A stretch of DNA of 64,000 nt, taken from Diploptera punctata. Taxonomy: Eukaryota; Arthropoda; Insecta; Blattodea; Blaberidae. Shown here in pieces: positions 46,880 to 57,870 of the stretch. The notes under the pieces were generated by a model, which did no database searches, was not told the DNA's origin, and was given only the letters and a program-made list of their open reading frames with translations. Positions within the stretch are counted from its first letter, which is position 1. Each line of letters begins with the position of its first letter. Location of the stretch: assembly GCA_030220185.1 (NCBI GenBank), contig JASPKZ010010201.1, positions 1 through 64,000 on the forward strand. Reading direction: 5' to 3'. The translations under genes and the position numbers were made by a program.

Positions 46880-47325
46880 TATCAAATGTATCGAGTGGAA
46901 TCGAAGAAGTAGGAGAAGCCATCTTCTTTTTAAGTGAGAACGCATATCAAAATTTCCTCACTCTCGGTCACTCAGTATTCAGTGTTGTAACATCATAGAT
47001 CTACAGACCGCGATCTCCGATATAGTTTAAATTTAGAATCGTCCGAGAACTTGTTAAATTTAAAATTACTTAAAACTTTACAAAGATTAAGTCTTTGTAA
47101 AAAAAAATTGTACTTTGAAAATATTTTGAATCAAGCACATGGATTGCAGAATAGCTTCATCAACTCCACTCTTAGATAAAATTATAACTGTAATAGCAAT
47201 AATTGTATTTCTCCGTTAATAAATATTTTTTACACTAGTTAAAAATTTGAATGGTAAATTTACGTTTTTTCTGCTTATATAAAGTTCACAACCCTGAGAT
47301 CTTCTTGCCTACCCTGAGCAACCGG
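46880..47325 (-). repeat. Dispersed repeat Y, copy 2
   Basis: Inverted relative to 12880-13290; shares in reverse AACCCTGAGATCTTCTTGCC, ACCGCGATCTCCGAT, CTCACTCTCGGTCACTCAG and TTCATCAACTCCACTCTTAG. Roughly 75-80 percent similar by eye. Confidence 0.75.
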
Positions 47326-47621
47326 TGCACCCTCCATGCCGATGGGGACTGCTCTTGCACTTAAAAGGCGCTTGGAGTCCTTATTAATTTCCGAAATGTT
47401 TGTATTTGACATTAAAATCGGTGCACGTCAGCCCCTCTTACCCATTACATTACGTAGAAATAAGTTATATTGAGGTTACATATTATACATGTTACATATA
47501 CATGTAGACATTTGATTGAACCAATTTCCTAAAATAATTTCGTCATTTTACGTTAAATTATTGAGTTTTTTCTGTAATTTCAATCTTCTATGTTATTTCT
47601 CTAAATTGTTTCTCTAAATTA

Positions 47622-47633
47622 TTATTATTATTG

Positions 47634-47669
<36 letters not shown>

Positions 47670-47692
47670 GTAGTAGTATTATTATTATTATT
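47622..47692. repeat. (ATT)n microsatellite
   Basis: ATT repeat with a few GTT and AGT units. Confidence 0.9.
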
Positions 47693-47890
47693 ATGGACAC
47701 CATCGGGAACGAGAAGGAAAGGACGACCAAATCTCATGTGAATCCAAGGGATTAGAAAAACTTTGAACGTCTGGGAAATAGAGGAAGAAATGTGTTATAG
47801 GTAATAAAGAAGAATGGAGAAAATTATAAAGCTAAATTGAAGACAAATCATTGGTGCCGGAAAAATGTATCAACATGTTAAAACCGTAAA
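47693..47890 (+). mobile_element. RTE-like 3' end fragment
   Basis: Begins TGGACACCATCGGGAACGAG, encoding a PSGTRRKGRPNLM-like basic block and IRKTLNVWEIEEEM, typical of the last residues of RTE-like ORFs. Flanked on both sides by ATT arrays. Confidence 0.55.
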
Positions 47891-47896
47891 TGTATA

Positions 47897-47941
47897 TATT
47901 TATATTATTATTACTATTATTATTATTATTATTATTATTAT
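47897..47941. repeat. (ATT)n microsatellite
   Basis: ATT array directly left of a family A fragment. Confidence 0.9.
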
Positions 47942-48194
47942 ACTTACTTACTCACTTGCACTATCGAACCCGTAGGTTCATGGCCGCGCGGACATAAGCT
48001 CTCCATACATCCCTATTCTGAGCTAATGCTTTCCAATCATTCCCTGTATAATCTACTTCCTCAAATCATAGTTAATGTTGTTCTCCCACCTCATTCTTGG
48101 TCTACCAACTGGGCGTTTTTCCCTCTGGCTTTCCTACAAGAAGCTTCCGTGCACGTCTTTCATTCCCCATACGTGCAACATGTCCTGCCCATCG
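47942..48194 (-). mobile_element. Family A 3' fragment inside an ATT array
   Basis: 253-bp 5'-truncated copy: CTTACTTACTCAC tail, then CGAACCCGTAGGTTCATGG through TGTCCTGCCCATCG, bounded by ATT arrays on both sides. Confidence 0.85.
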
Positions 48195-48195
48195 A

Positions 48196-48196
48196 C

Positions 48197-48262
<66 letters not shown>
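48196..48262. repeat. (ATT)n microsatellite
   Basis: About 21 ATT units. Confidence 0.95.
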
Positions 48263-48264
<2 letters not shown>

Positions 48265-48445
48265 GGTGTCCGCCTGGAAGAAGGAGGAAAGGAAGACCTC
48301 GAAACTCGTGAATGCAAAAAATAAGAACTGGTATGAGAACAAGAGGACTTAAGGACATGGCGTGGTTGGATAGAGACGAGTGGATAAGGAAAACAAAACT
48401 TTAAGCACAGAAAGACGTGTAAACATTGAAAATCTGATTATAAAT
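48263..48445 (+). mobile_element. RTE-like 3' end fragment
   Basis: Encodes a WCPPGRRRKGRPRNS-type block and GLKDMAWLDRDEWIRK, then runs into a new ATT array. Similar in type to 47693-47890. Confidence 0.55.
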
Positions 48446-48475
48446 AAAATTATTATTGTTATTATTATTGTTATT

Positions 48476-48506
<31 letters not shown>

Positions 48507-48536
48507 TTATTATTATTATTATTTTATTATTATGTG
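48446..48536. repeat. (ATT)n microsatellite
   Basis: ATT array with occasional GTT, TTT and gap units. Confidence 0.9.
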
Positions 48537-48674
48537 CTTATGTTTTTAAAGGATCATATTTTTGCTAGAAAGAAGGACTAGTTTGATATATTTGTTTGCA
48601 GACATTTTATCACCACGTGAATTGTTAATATTATTATTTAATGTTATTTATTTATTTTTAGAGGGTAATAGGCC

Positions 48675-49015
48675 TATAGTCCCGCGCCGTAGCCGAGTGG
48701 TTAAGGCAGGAAGCCTTGGCATAGAGCTACGGGACTTGCGCTGGTTCGAGTCTCCATCGGGGAAGACATTTTTTCATGGTATTTCGGCCAGTATGAGACA
48801 GGTGCCCACCCAGCATCGTGAGGCATTTGGGTAGCTACAATAAGTAGCGGTTCCAGGTTGAGAAAACCAGCTATAATGGCTGGGGGCCTCGAGATGCTGA
48901 TCACATGTCACTCCTACACTGGCTAGATGATCATCTACCTCTTTGATTGGCACATGTGGATGTGAGGCCAGCAGCAGGCTGGTAGGCTAAGGGGCCTTCT
49001 ATGCCTGTCGCGCCA
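48675..49015 (+). mobile_element. tRNA-derived SINE, family 1, copy 3 (variant 3' end)
   Basis: Starts GTCCCGCGCCGTAGCCGAG, with B box CTGGTTCGAGTCTCC near 48740. The body matches the other two copies, but the 3' end is different (GGCCTTCTATGCCTGTCGCG instead of the GAAAAGTGGAAAGACCC end), so a second subfamily. It runs into AAT/ATT repeats. Confidence 0.9.
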
Positions 49016-49017
49016 TG

Positions 49018-49018
<1 letters not shown>

Positions 49019-49113
<95 letters not shown>
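49019..49113. repeat. (AAT)n-(ATT)n inverted microsatellite
   Basis: About 11 AAT units followed by about 20 ATT units, a long potential hairpin between a SINE and a DNA transposon. Confidence 0.95.
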
Positions 49114-49116
<3 letters not shown>

Positions 49117-49372
49117 AGTGCGATCAGTATAGCATTGGACAGCAGACGCGGGGATTTCACTGTACATTGCTGACGCGCTCGCGGCGGGGAACGGACAGCG
49201 TAGGATCGCGTTGATACAACCACACACATTTTCGTAACTGTTTTACAAATTATCGTACTTACCAATTTTATTGACGCAGGTGCTGTAACAGGGTCACCCG
49301 GTTGAAGAGCATGTGTCTTGATTATTTTATATGGAAGCAAGTTTAGCAATTCAGTATTTTTTGTACATAGCC

Positions 49373-50025
49373 TTAATAAATCCCTACTCGTTGCGAAAGA
49401 CTCCTAAGTGATTTTCTAGGAGACTGTTCCAATCGATAACAGATGTCGTCTATTGTTTCTTTTGTGTGAACACTACGCGGCTTGTGTGGCTTTTTAGTCT
49501 CGACATTTCCCGTTGCATGAAATTTGTTGTACATATTATGGATTGTTGAATGTGATGGAATTTTTACACCCGGGAATCGTGTTTCAAAGGGTCTTCGTAC
49601 TTGGCTGGCAGACTGAGTTAACAAATCCATCCATAGTAATTCTGCCCGAGGGCAGGTCTTTCACTGCAATCATAGCATTTTCATGCTATGCTTGCAGCTT
49701 TACTAGGGAATTGTAGGTGTGGTAGCTTCCCGTTGCTTTCCACATCGGTGAAGGATGATGATGATGATGATAATGATAAGGATGATGATGGCCATATGAT
49801 TTCGGGGGACCGTTTGGGCCTTAAAGTTTTCCTGACATTTGTCTTACAGGTGAGGAAAAACCCCGATAAAAACTTCACCTAGAAAAACTGCCCCGACCGG
49901 GGATCGAACCCGGGCCCGCTGCGTGAAAAGGCAGCATGCTACCTCGAGACCACAGCGGTGGACAGTTAACAAATATTGATCATAAATAAATACACGTTGT
50001 TCAATAGAAAAATTATTAGTCATTA
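49373..50025 (-). pseudogene. Transposase N-terminal helix-turn-helix, split by a SINE
   Basis: The minus-strand frame starts near 50025 (MTNNFSIEQRVFIYDQYLL), is cut by the SINE at 49963, and resumes at 49615 as TQSASQVRRPFETRFPGVK, then PSHSTIHNMYNKFHATGNV and RSLSQRVGIY. Dropping the SINE and one TSD copy joins the two parts in frame. The fold is the first helix-turn-helix found in insect Tc1/mariner-like proteins. The second DNA-binding motif and the DDE domain are absent, removed by an internal deletion. Confidence 0.8.
49627..49963 (-). mobile_element. tRNA-derived SINE, family 2, copy 2
   Basis: Minus-strand head CCACCGCTGTGGTCTCGAG, B box GGGTTCGATCCCCGG near 49900, a GAT/ATC-repeat body, and the end GCCCTCGGGCAGAATTAC. 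Perfect 11-bp TSD AGTTAACAAAT at 49616-49626 and 49964-49974. Confidence 0.95.
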
Positions 50026-50274
50026 CACAGTTTACACTCATCACACGCTATTCAGTTTATACTTATGACACGTCATTCAGTTCACAAGGAAAAGCGAGCG
50101 AGCACCTTATCCATTCGAAGCATACAATCTGACTGCGATGTGAATGCGTGGGATGTGCTCGTAAACGGCTGAGTCAGCGCACATTTCAAGTCCCGTACCT
50201 ACACGTATAAGCCTTCGTAATCGCATAGCACAAACCCCGCGTGTGCTGTTCAATGCTAAACTGACCTCACTGTA

Positions 50275-50730
50275 TTATTAATTATGCATACTTAAATAAG
50301 GTTTGTTATGACTTATGCAACTTTTGTATTTGCCCTCTTATAACTTCTAATATTGATTATCATCTTTAATAAACGGTGAATACAGATTCATTTATTTTTA
50401 TTTATAAGCTTCTGTTTTAATATCACGGAATTGGGAACTCAATAAATGTGTTAGAATACCACTATCACGTATTTAGGAGCCATGTCACGTATTTAGGAAT
50501 ACTTGTCTTGGAGAAAAGAACGAGGCATTTTGGGGACAACTGTATATCTGTTTGGAATGAATTCGATGAATAATCTCGTGAAAGGTTCATATTTTGTTCT
50601 TGTATTTATATTTTGTCACTATTGTCTAAAATGTTATATTTGCACAAAAATCTAAAAGGAAGGAGAAGAAGAAAATCTATCATGGATTTAGACAACCTTA
50701 CCCTACACACGAAGTAGGATTATATATATT
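50275..50730. other. No gene recognised
   Basis: AT-rich spacer between two DNA transposons. Confidence 0.4.
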
Positions 50731-51504
50731 TAGTAAAAGCTCCTTATTCGCTGTTCCCTTATTGGCGGGTTAAAAATTGCTACACCGTTCCTGTATTCGC
50801 GGCTAAAAAATGTTATTTATTCGCGGATCCAATCGGTATATTAGAAGAATTAGTATCCTTTATTAACCATCGGCAACTTTTTTTTACTGCAGTCACGTGC
50901 CAAGGCAGCTTTTATAAGGAGCGATTCAAACCAAATGGACAAATTAATATCAAAGTAAAACAATCCTTATTGCCACTAAACCTAAAGTTGTTAAAGCCAC
51001 CGCCGCCGTAATTCAGATGCCGCTATGTCCGTTTATACAGTAAATGCTACCCTCGCCACAATCTGTTTTATTGTTTCAACTTATCATTCGTTGCAATAAT
51101 TTTGATTGAATAATACGCGTCTCTTATGCTTTGTTGCTAATTTATAATGTAGAGTAAAATGAAAGAAAATTAGTTTCGAAACGGGAAAAAAGTAGTGTTG
51201 CCGCTTAAAGTAAAAATATACATGTTTGGCCGTATACGTGTTGGCTAGTCGTTTGCATCCATATCACGCTGTTTCAATGTTAATGAATCAACTGTACGAT
51301 TCATCATGAAATCCGAAGACAAAACAAGGAATTATATCGTTGATTTCACAGTTAAAAATCAATCTGAATTGAAAGACCTTATAAAAGAGGCAAAATAGGG
51401 GGGGGGAAAGTAACTAAGTTCTTTAAGCCCTTGCCGAAGCCTGACAGTAATAATTAATGGAAATTGTTCAAAATCTCTCACTAATTGATTTTATTTTGAA
51501 TATT

Positions 51505-51959
51505 TAATTCATGCCCCAAATGGAAGTCAATGACAAATCACGTTTGAATGAATTTTGATTTACAACCAATCACAGTCGTGTTTTACCTCGAATTTATCAA
51601 CTTAAGTTTATCATATTAAAGATAGCTTTTCGTTTTTAACATTCTGAATAGGTCAGAGCATTATTTTGCAGTGACTGACTGTCTAAGAAATACCTTGAAT
51701 CTAGCAATTTATGTATTAAGATGTAAGAATCCTAGAATGAAAGTGGCTCTCAGGTTGTATATATAGTGCACGAATGTAAGCAAGTACCGCTTGCGAGATA
51801 GAATGGGGGAAAAAATCGTAACAATTGATTATACCACAATAAAAAGAAACCACTGTTTTCACTTTCTTAAACGTATTATTTCCCAGATATTAACGTTCCA
51901 GAAAAATATAATTGACATATTTACATCATAGAACTTCAGAAATTAATTAATAACCTATA
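51505..51959 (+). repeat. Dispersed repeat X, copy 3, left part
   Basis: Matches copy 1 from TATTTAATTCATGCCCC through AGGTCAGAGCATTATTTT to TAATAACCTATA, where a retrotransposon begins. It contains about 150 bp (51720-51880) not seen in copy 1. Confidence 0.75.
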
Positions 51960-52564
51960 GTGAAACGTGTGGTGAAAGAGGCGCTGCAGGATCCCGGCAC
52001 TCTGCAGGTGTTTGTGTCCATGTTGCGGGACCAGGTAGTGGCGGAACTGCAGAAGACCATCGAGGACAACACTAAAGTAATTGAGGATCTGAAAAAGACC
52101 CTCGATGAAAAAGACAGAAAGATTGAGGTGTTGGAAAATAAATTAGACGATCTAGAACAATACCAGAGACGTCAATGCCTCAGGAATTTTTGGTGTAAAA
52201 GAAGAGGCCGGAGAGGACACTGACCAGAAAGCCATCGAGGTGGCCAAAAAAATCGGTGTCGATCTATCAGTGACAGACATTGACAGAAGTCACCGTGTTG
52301 GTGTTAATAATGCAGAAAGACCGCGGGCTATAATAGTGAAATTTGTTAGGTTACCGCAAGCGCAGTGAAGTTTTTCTAAGCAAGAAAAAGTTGAAAGGAA
52401 GTGGGGTCACTGTTCGCGAGGACCTAACGAAGTGTCGCTATCGCCTGCTACAAGACAGTATACAAAAATACGGTATTCAAAATGTATGGACAATGGACGG
52501 TGCCGTCATAGCCAAAGTAAATGGCGAAAAACGCAAAATTAGATCTTCTACGGATATCAACTAG
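51960..52564 (+). pseudogene. ORF1 of the CR1-like element (frameshifted, 5'-truncated)
   Basis: Nucleic-acid-binding ORF1 protein of the retrotransposon particle. The N-terminal part is a charged coiled coil (KTIEDNTKVIEDLKKTLDEK, then KIEVLENKLDDLEQYQRR). A frame change near 52185 is followed in another frame by an RRM-like block (IFGVKEEAGEDTDQKAIEVA, SHRVGV, PRAIIVKF), and after a second change near 52345 by the C-terminal domain (KKLKGSGVTVREDLTKCRY, then IRSSTDIN and the stop at 52564). This coiled coil, RRM, C-terminal domain order is usual in CR1/Jockey-group ORF1. The element starts in-frame with no 5' UTR, so the N-terminus is lost. Confidence 0.8.
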
Positions 52565-52804
52565 ATAGGACCTGAGTGTAAAATATGTTTACTTTATTTG
52601 TCTTTTCTTTGCTAACAATTATATTGTTAATTTATTTCTAATTTAGGTAAGTTTTAAGTTTATTATTTTTTATTTAGGACAACTTACTTGTTTTATTTTC
52701 ATTTTTTAAGTTATTTGTTTAGCTAAATTATTTTAATTTTATTAGAGTTATTATAGTACATAGTTTATTTTTACTTTCTGCTATTGGCAACATTGAGCTG
52801 ACAA

Positions 52805-55781
52805 ATGATGAATTATTTGCAACCCTTGACTCACTCACCTTCTCCAATCACCCTCTTATTGTGCAGACAGCTTTTAACACAGGTAGCCAACATTCCTCAA
52901 TCCCTACCATCCCCTCCAAAAAAAACTACCAGTCTACTTAGGAATGCATTTTCTATTGATAAATCATCACTTAAAATCGCTCACGTAAATTCACAAAGCA
53001 TTCTGTCCCACTTTGATGAGTTTGAAACCATATTTTCATCTCTTGGACTGAGCGCCATTTTAATTTCGGAAACCTGGCTCACCCCATCCATACCTTCGTC
53101 CCTTGTTCACCTAGACGGATATACACTGCTCAGAAATGACAGAATAGATAAAAGAGGTGGAGGAGTTTGTGCCTTTATATCAAATGAGCTTAATCCAAGA
53201 ATTGTCCACAAGTCCCCTTCTGTATATTCCGCTCGCCCCGAGTTCTTATTCGTAGAAATTCAAGCCAGTCTAAAAAAATGTCTCTTATGCATTGTATACA
53301 AACCTCCAAAAATTGGGCACCTTTCGGATCTAGAAAACGCTCTGAACGATTCATTGCCTCATTATGAACACGTTATTGTCGCAGGCGATTTTAATACAAA
53401 TCTTCTTCAGACTGACTCACCAGCCATACAACTTAAAAATATGTTCCAAAGCTTTAATATGACCATTGTTCCTCTCTCTGCCACACACCATAGTGCTACT
53501 TCCGACACTCTACTGGACTTAATTGTGACTACACATCCACAGAAAGTACTGTCATATGGACAAATTCCTGCTCCTGGCATATCTGCTCATGACATTGTAT
53601 TCGTAGAATACTCACTCCAATGTCCTAAAAGACGCTCTAAATTGATTACGTACAGAAATTTACAAAACATAGACGATACTAAACTAAAATCAGACGCTTT
53701 AGAACTACCTTGGTATTCAATATGGAATCTTAGATCAGTTGATGAAAAAGTAGACACATTTAATACACTGATACTACAACTATACGACAGACATGCACCA
53801 GTAAAAACCCGACGATTTTCCCGCTCCCCTGCTCCCTGGATGAATGATTCAATACGTGAACTTATGTCAAAACGAGACAAAGCATACCGAACATACAGAC
53901 GACATAAAAATGACGAGAACTGGCAACTGTACAAACAACTTAGAAACACAACTACACAATCTATACGTAATGCCAAACTACGACACGCCCACAGTATAAT
54001 CGGACCTGAAATAAGTGCACGGGACACTTGGCGAAATCTCCGTGCAATGGGACTTAGACAGTTGAATCCCTCAACTGACTCTATAGACATTTCTGTAGAT
54101 GAATTAAATGAACATTTTACCTCAATACCCATGACACCTCCAGACAACAAGACTAAAATAGACACTCTTAAAGACTTATCCCCATCCCCACATATAGGAA
54201 GAGATAAATTTTACTTTTACGACATTTCGCCTATAGACGTTAAAAAAGCAATCAAGCGGATTAAATCCAATGCGCAAGGAACAGATAACATCAGCATTTT
54301 AATGCTAAATAAAATCCTTGACATTATACTACCCACAGTGACTCATATTTTCAATGCTTCCCTTATAACTTCTATCTTCCCTATTGTATGGAAACAGTCT
54401 AGAGTTCGACCTATACCAAAAATAAGTACACCTACTAACTGTAATGACTTCCGACCGATTAGCATCCTTCCGACATTATCTAAAGCCCTGGAATATATTG
54501 TACATAAGCAAATGACTGATTATCTCCAAGAAAATCACCTCCTTGATCCTTATCAATCCGGCTTTAGATCTGGTCATAGCACAACCACAGCTTTGCTAAA
54601 AATTACCGAAGATATTCGTGAAGCCGTGGACAGACGTCAATTGACTCCTTTAACCTTACTTGACTTCAGCAAAGCTTTTGACACAGTAGACCACGACTTA
54701 CTTATGATAAAGCTCAAGCACCTACATTTGTCTGACAGCGCTGTATCCTGGTTTGACTCATACCTGCACGGTCGTCAACAATACGTTTCATTAAACTCTA
54801 GATCTTCGACTTGGCGTCGTAACGTGCCGGCTGGAGTCCCCCAGGGCAGTGTTCTCGGACCTCTTCTTTTCTCAATCTACATAAATGATTTGCCAACTGT
54901 ACTAAAGCACTGCCGTTATCACCTCTATGCTGATGATCTCCAAAATTTACCTACATTCACCTCCTCATTCTCTCTATAACAGCTTGATGGAAATGAATGA
55001 CGATCTCATATCCATCTTTAACTGGTCTTCAAGTATCGGTCTAAATCTAAATCCTAACAAGTCACAAGTAATTCTAATGGGACAACAAAGACTGCTTACA
55101 ACCTTTGACATATCTACACTTCCAAACATTACTATAAATAATATAATTATACCTTATTCTTCTTCAGTAATAGATCTTGGACTACATCTAGACGCAAATT
55201 TAACCTGGCAAACACAAGTGAAACACATATGTAAAAAGACTTTCTCCATCTTACATTATCTTAGACGTTTTAAAGAATTTTCTCCCAGTTTCGTTAAACA
55301 CAAATCCTAGTGCAGAATCTTGTGTTACCACACTTCGATTATTGTGACATTATATATAATTGATCTAAACTATGCCTTGTCGCAGAGACTGCAGCGTGTT
55401 CATAATGCTTGCATTCGATTCATTTTCAATATCCGCCGTTATGACCATATTTCCGAACACTTTAATAACCTCTCTTGGCTCCGTCTTACTGACAGACGTA
55501 AATTGCACTCTCTTTCGCTACTTTTCAAGCTTCTGAATTCCTACATTCCTACTTACCTGGCGTCCAGATTTGAGAAGTTATCCTCCTACCACAATATTGA
55601 CACTAGGTCACAAGATAGCAGTCTGCTAACAATTCCTCTTCATAGCATTTCCTCCTATTCTACTTCATTCACAGTAGCCTCCGCCCGCTCCTGGAATCTC
55701 CTTCCTCAAGATATCAGGGGTTGCCGCACACTTGGCACCTTTAAGTCACGCTTATACAGTTACCTGTTGTCTAATAATTAA
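52805..55781 (+). pseudogene. ORF2 of the CR1-like element: endonuclease and reverse transcriptase (frameshifted)
   Basis: The first piece (52805-54979, 724 codons) holds the endonuclease (LKIAHVNSQSILSHFDEFE, ILISETWL, VAGDFNTNLL, a final ISAHDIV block) and the RT through FRPISILPTLSKALEYIV, GFRSGHSTTTAL, LLDFSKAFDTVDHDLL, AGVPQGSVLGPLLFSIYIND and the catalytic YADD. One extra base just after YADD (CTCCAAAATTTACC near 54945) shifts the frame; coding continues in 54927-55310 (LNPNKSQVILMGQQRLL), is shifted again near 55310, and ends in 55320-55781 (SQRLQRVHNACIRF, TRSQDSSLLTIPL, SFTVASARSWNLLPQDIRG). All main motifs survive, so loss of function is recent. Relatives are at 21475-23205 and 40857-41880. 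Confidence 0.9.
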
Positions 55782-55934
55782 TTTTTCTCTATTTATTTAA
55801 TTTTATACTATGTCATTAATCTTTTCCTCGTTTTTTTATATATCTTGTACATATTATATATTTAATTAGTTAAATTTAGAGTAAATCAAAATACATTATA
55901 AATATTAATTGTATTGTATTCATAACTTGTAATC

Positions 55935-55977
<43 letters not shown>

Positions 55978-56088
55978 AATTTAGATTTAAGACTTTTCTT
56001 TTGTATTTTTTTAAACCTGGTTGAGTGGTAGACAAGGCCTTAAGGCCTTAACTCTGCCAGGTAAAATAAAGCTATTATTATTATTATT

Positions 56089-56398
56089 AATGTTGGTTAT
56101 AATATACAGTTTGATGTGGTTCATTTTTCTCCACTAGGGTGCTTTCTTACAATATTGGCAATAAATAATATGATCTGGTTACAGTGGATGAACAAATGAA
56201 GCATAACAAACGTTTCTCATTTTGTTTTCAAACATCGCCGTTTACATTAAATATATAAATATTTTAAAATAACTGAATTTAAATAATGATTTGTGAGTAA
56301 ACAGCTTAATTTTATTCGTTAAATATTCCTAACAAATGCCACTCTTGATTTACAAATTCTCTAGATAAATTGGAAATCACTCGTGGCTTTACTTGTGT
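56089..56398 (+). repeat. Dispersed repeat X, copy 3, right part
   Basis: Continues copy 3 after the retrotransposon: ATGTTGGTTATAATATACAG, TTTCAAACATCGCCGTTTAC, to AATCACTCGTGGCTTTAC. Collinear with 9968-10290 of copy 1. Confidence 0.85.
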
Positions 56399-56532
56399 TA
56401 ATAATTGTTTTATTTTATTTCGGAACTTTAGAACGTATCCCCTATATACCTATACAAATTACCATTCCATATTTACGGTTTCTGTACTCGCGGCATATTT
56501 TCTGAACATATACTGCGTCAATAAGGAGCTTT

Positions 56533-56536
<4 letters not shown>

Positions 56537-56572
<36 letters not shown>

Positions 56573-57040
56573 GATTTTTGTGAGTCAGTATGTATGATAT
56601 GTACATGTGTGTATAAAATCTGAGAAAGGTAATATGAACGACTGATGTTGCATTTATCCTGCGAAGGGTAATGTCTCAGGAAGTGGCACGAGGATGATGA
56701 ATGTGATGAATATTTTATTTTTTCTTAGAATGTGATGCCAGTCTATTGTATATCTCGCTCATATCTGAGGTTTCATGTTGTTTAAGTCTTATTGAGTACC
56801 TTGGTGGTCCCATGTCCAGTCTGGTGTACATGACTGTTCAACACACGGATGATCTTTACTTCAGCGACATATGTCTCTAATGCTTATTATACTACAGTAT
56901 TTGATACGTAGGTTGTCTTAATTTCTTTATACAAAACTGTCATTTAATAGACCTCAGGACTTTTGTAAGTTAGAAATAATGTATTAATAATATTTTCTGC
57001 ATTAGACAATTACAAGAGAAAATCTTAGCCTAAAAAAAAT
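56537..57040. other. No gene; (AT)n at 56537-56565
   Basis: AT microsatellite at the right end of the pogo-like element, then AT-rich DNA without coding. Confidence 0.5.
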
Positions 57041-57870
57041 TAAGAACTACATATGACCTTTATTGATTTAGAGATGGCATATGATAGTGTACCTCGTCAA
57101 TTGTTATGGACGGCAATGAGAAATATGAATATATGTGATAAATGGAATAATATTGTTAGGAGGTTCTATAGTAATACAAAAGCTAAAGTAAAAATACAGA
57201 ATACTTTAACAGAGGAATTCACAGTGAATGGATTTGGATGACCTCATACTCGAAACAGGGAAAATAAAAAAAAATGTGAATTTTTTAAAATATCTTGGGT
57301 CAATAATTACAAGTTTAGGTACCTGTGAGAGAGATGTACAAACTAAAATTACAATGACAAAAAAATGAAACTAAGACATTACATGGAATAATTTGAAACA
57401 AAATATTACAAAGGAAACTAAAATGAAAATTTATAAGAGCATAATACAGAATATTTTGTCATATGGAAGCGAAACTTGGTCTTTGACGAAATTACAAAAG
57501 AATAAAATTAGAACAGTTGAATTTGATTATTTTAGAAGAAGCCTCCAAAAAACAAGACAGGATAAATAAGAAATTAATACCTTTGGAGATAAATTAATGT
57601 CACCACATCGGTTGTTAAGAGGATTGAAAATCAAACGCTTAAATGGTATGGCCATGTACAAAGAATGGAAAATGAAAGATGACCAAAAAATATATACCAA
57701 TGGTCACCCCCTGGAAGAAATAAACGTGGCAGAACTAGATAGAAATGGAAAACCTACGTCAGAACAATAAGGGATGATAATAATTTGGAAGAAGGAGATT
57801 GGAATGATAGAAATAAATGGAAACTGAAGACGGCAAACGTATAAGTGGAGGAAAGCCGAAGAAGAAGAAG
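57040..57870 (+). pseudogene. RTE-like reverse transcriptase fragment, heavily decayed
   Basis: The open piece 57053-57241 holds the RT palm block TFIDLEMAYDSVPRQLLW. The YADD-containing part is deleted or unreadable; further on are CEFFKIS-like and GSETWSLTK-like remnants (57450-57490), LKWYGHVQRMENER (57637-57680), WSPPGRNKRGRTR (57703-57740) and a short GAAGAA tail at 57855-57875. Stops throughout. A different RTE-like family from A and B. Confidence 0.75.

Larger units (their letters stand above)
49116..50272 (-). mobile_element. Tc1/mariner-type transposon, internally deleted, interrupted by a SINE
   Basis: TIRs of about 42 bp: left CAGTGCGATCAGTATAGCAT..., right (inverted) CAGTGAGGTCAGTTTAGCAT..., then both GxACAGCAxACGCGGGG. 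TA dinucleotides flank both ends (49114-49115, 50273-50274). Without the SINE and its TSD the element is about 0.81 kb and encodes only the transposase DNA-binding part, so it is non-autonomous. Confidence 0.9.
51960..56088 (+). mobile_element. CR1/Jockey-group retrotransposon, near full length
   Basis: Contains ORF1 (5' end missing), ORF2 (endonuclease and RT) and the 3' UTR with AAGGCCTTAAGGCCTTAACTC followed by an ATT tail (56074-56088). Inserted in dispersed repeat X between CCTATA and ATGTTGG; comparison with copy 1 (9961-9974) shows no more than a base or two of duplication. ORF2 has two or more frameshifts, so it is recently dead rather than ancient. An AT repeat lies in the 3' UTR (55941-55974). 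Confidence 0.9.
50733..56535 (+). mobile_element. Pogo/Tigger-like DNA transposon, internally deleted, with nested insertions
   Basis: Both ends carry GTAAAAGCTCCTTATT as inverted repeats (50733-50748; inverted at 56520-56535) with TA outside each (50731-50732, 56536-56537). The left arm encodes a pogo/CENP-B-type helix-turn-helix (CFNVNESTVRFIMKSEDKTR near 51265-51325) and, soon after, a C-terminal-looking TKFFKPLPKPD near 51410-51440, so the catalytic core appears deleted. The middle holds dispersed repeat X, which holds a CR1-like retrotransposon. The TIR match is short, so the pairing of these ends is likely but not certain. Confidence 0.65.

Noticed and set aside
48026..48358. Open frames with long runs of Tyr, Ile, Leu or Asn over ATT arrays
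   Set aside because: They are translations of microsatellites, open in several frames at once. The same holds for 7320-7562 and 48931-49227.
53587..54165. 192-codon minus-strand open frame
   Set aside because: It is the antisense of the CR1-like ORF2 and has no family motifs.
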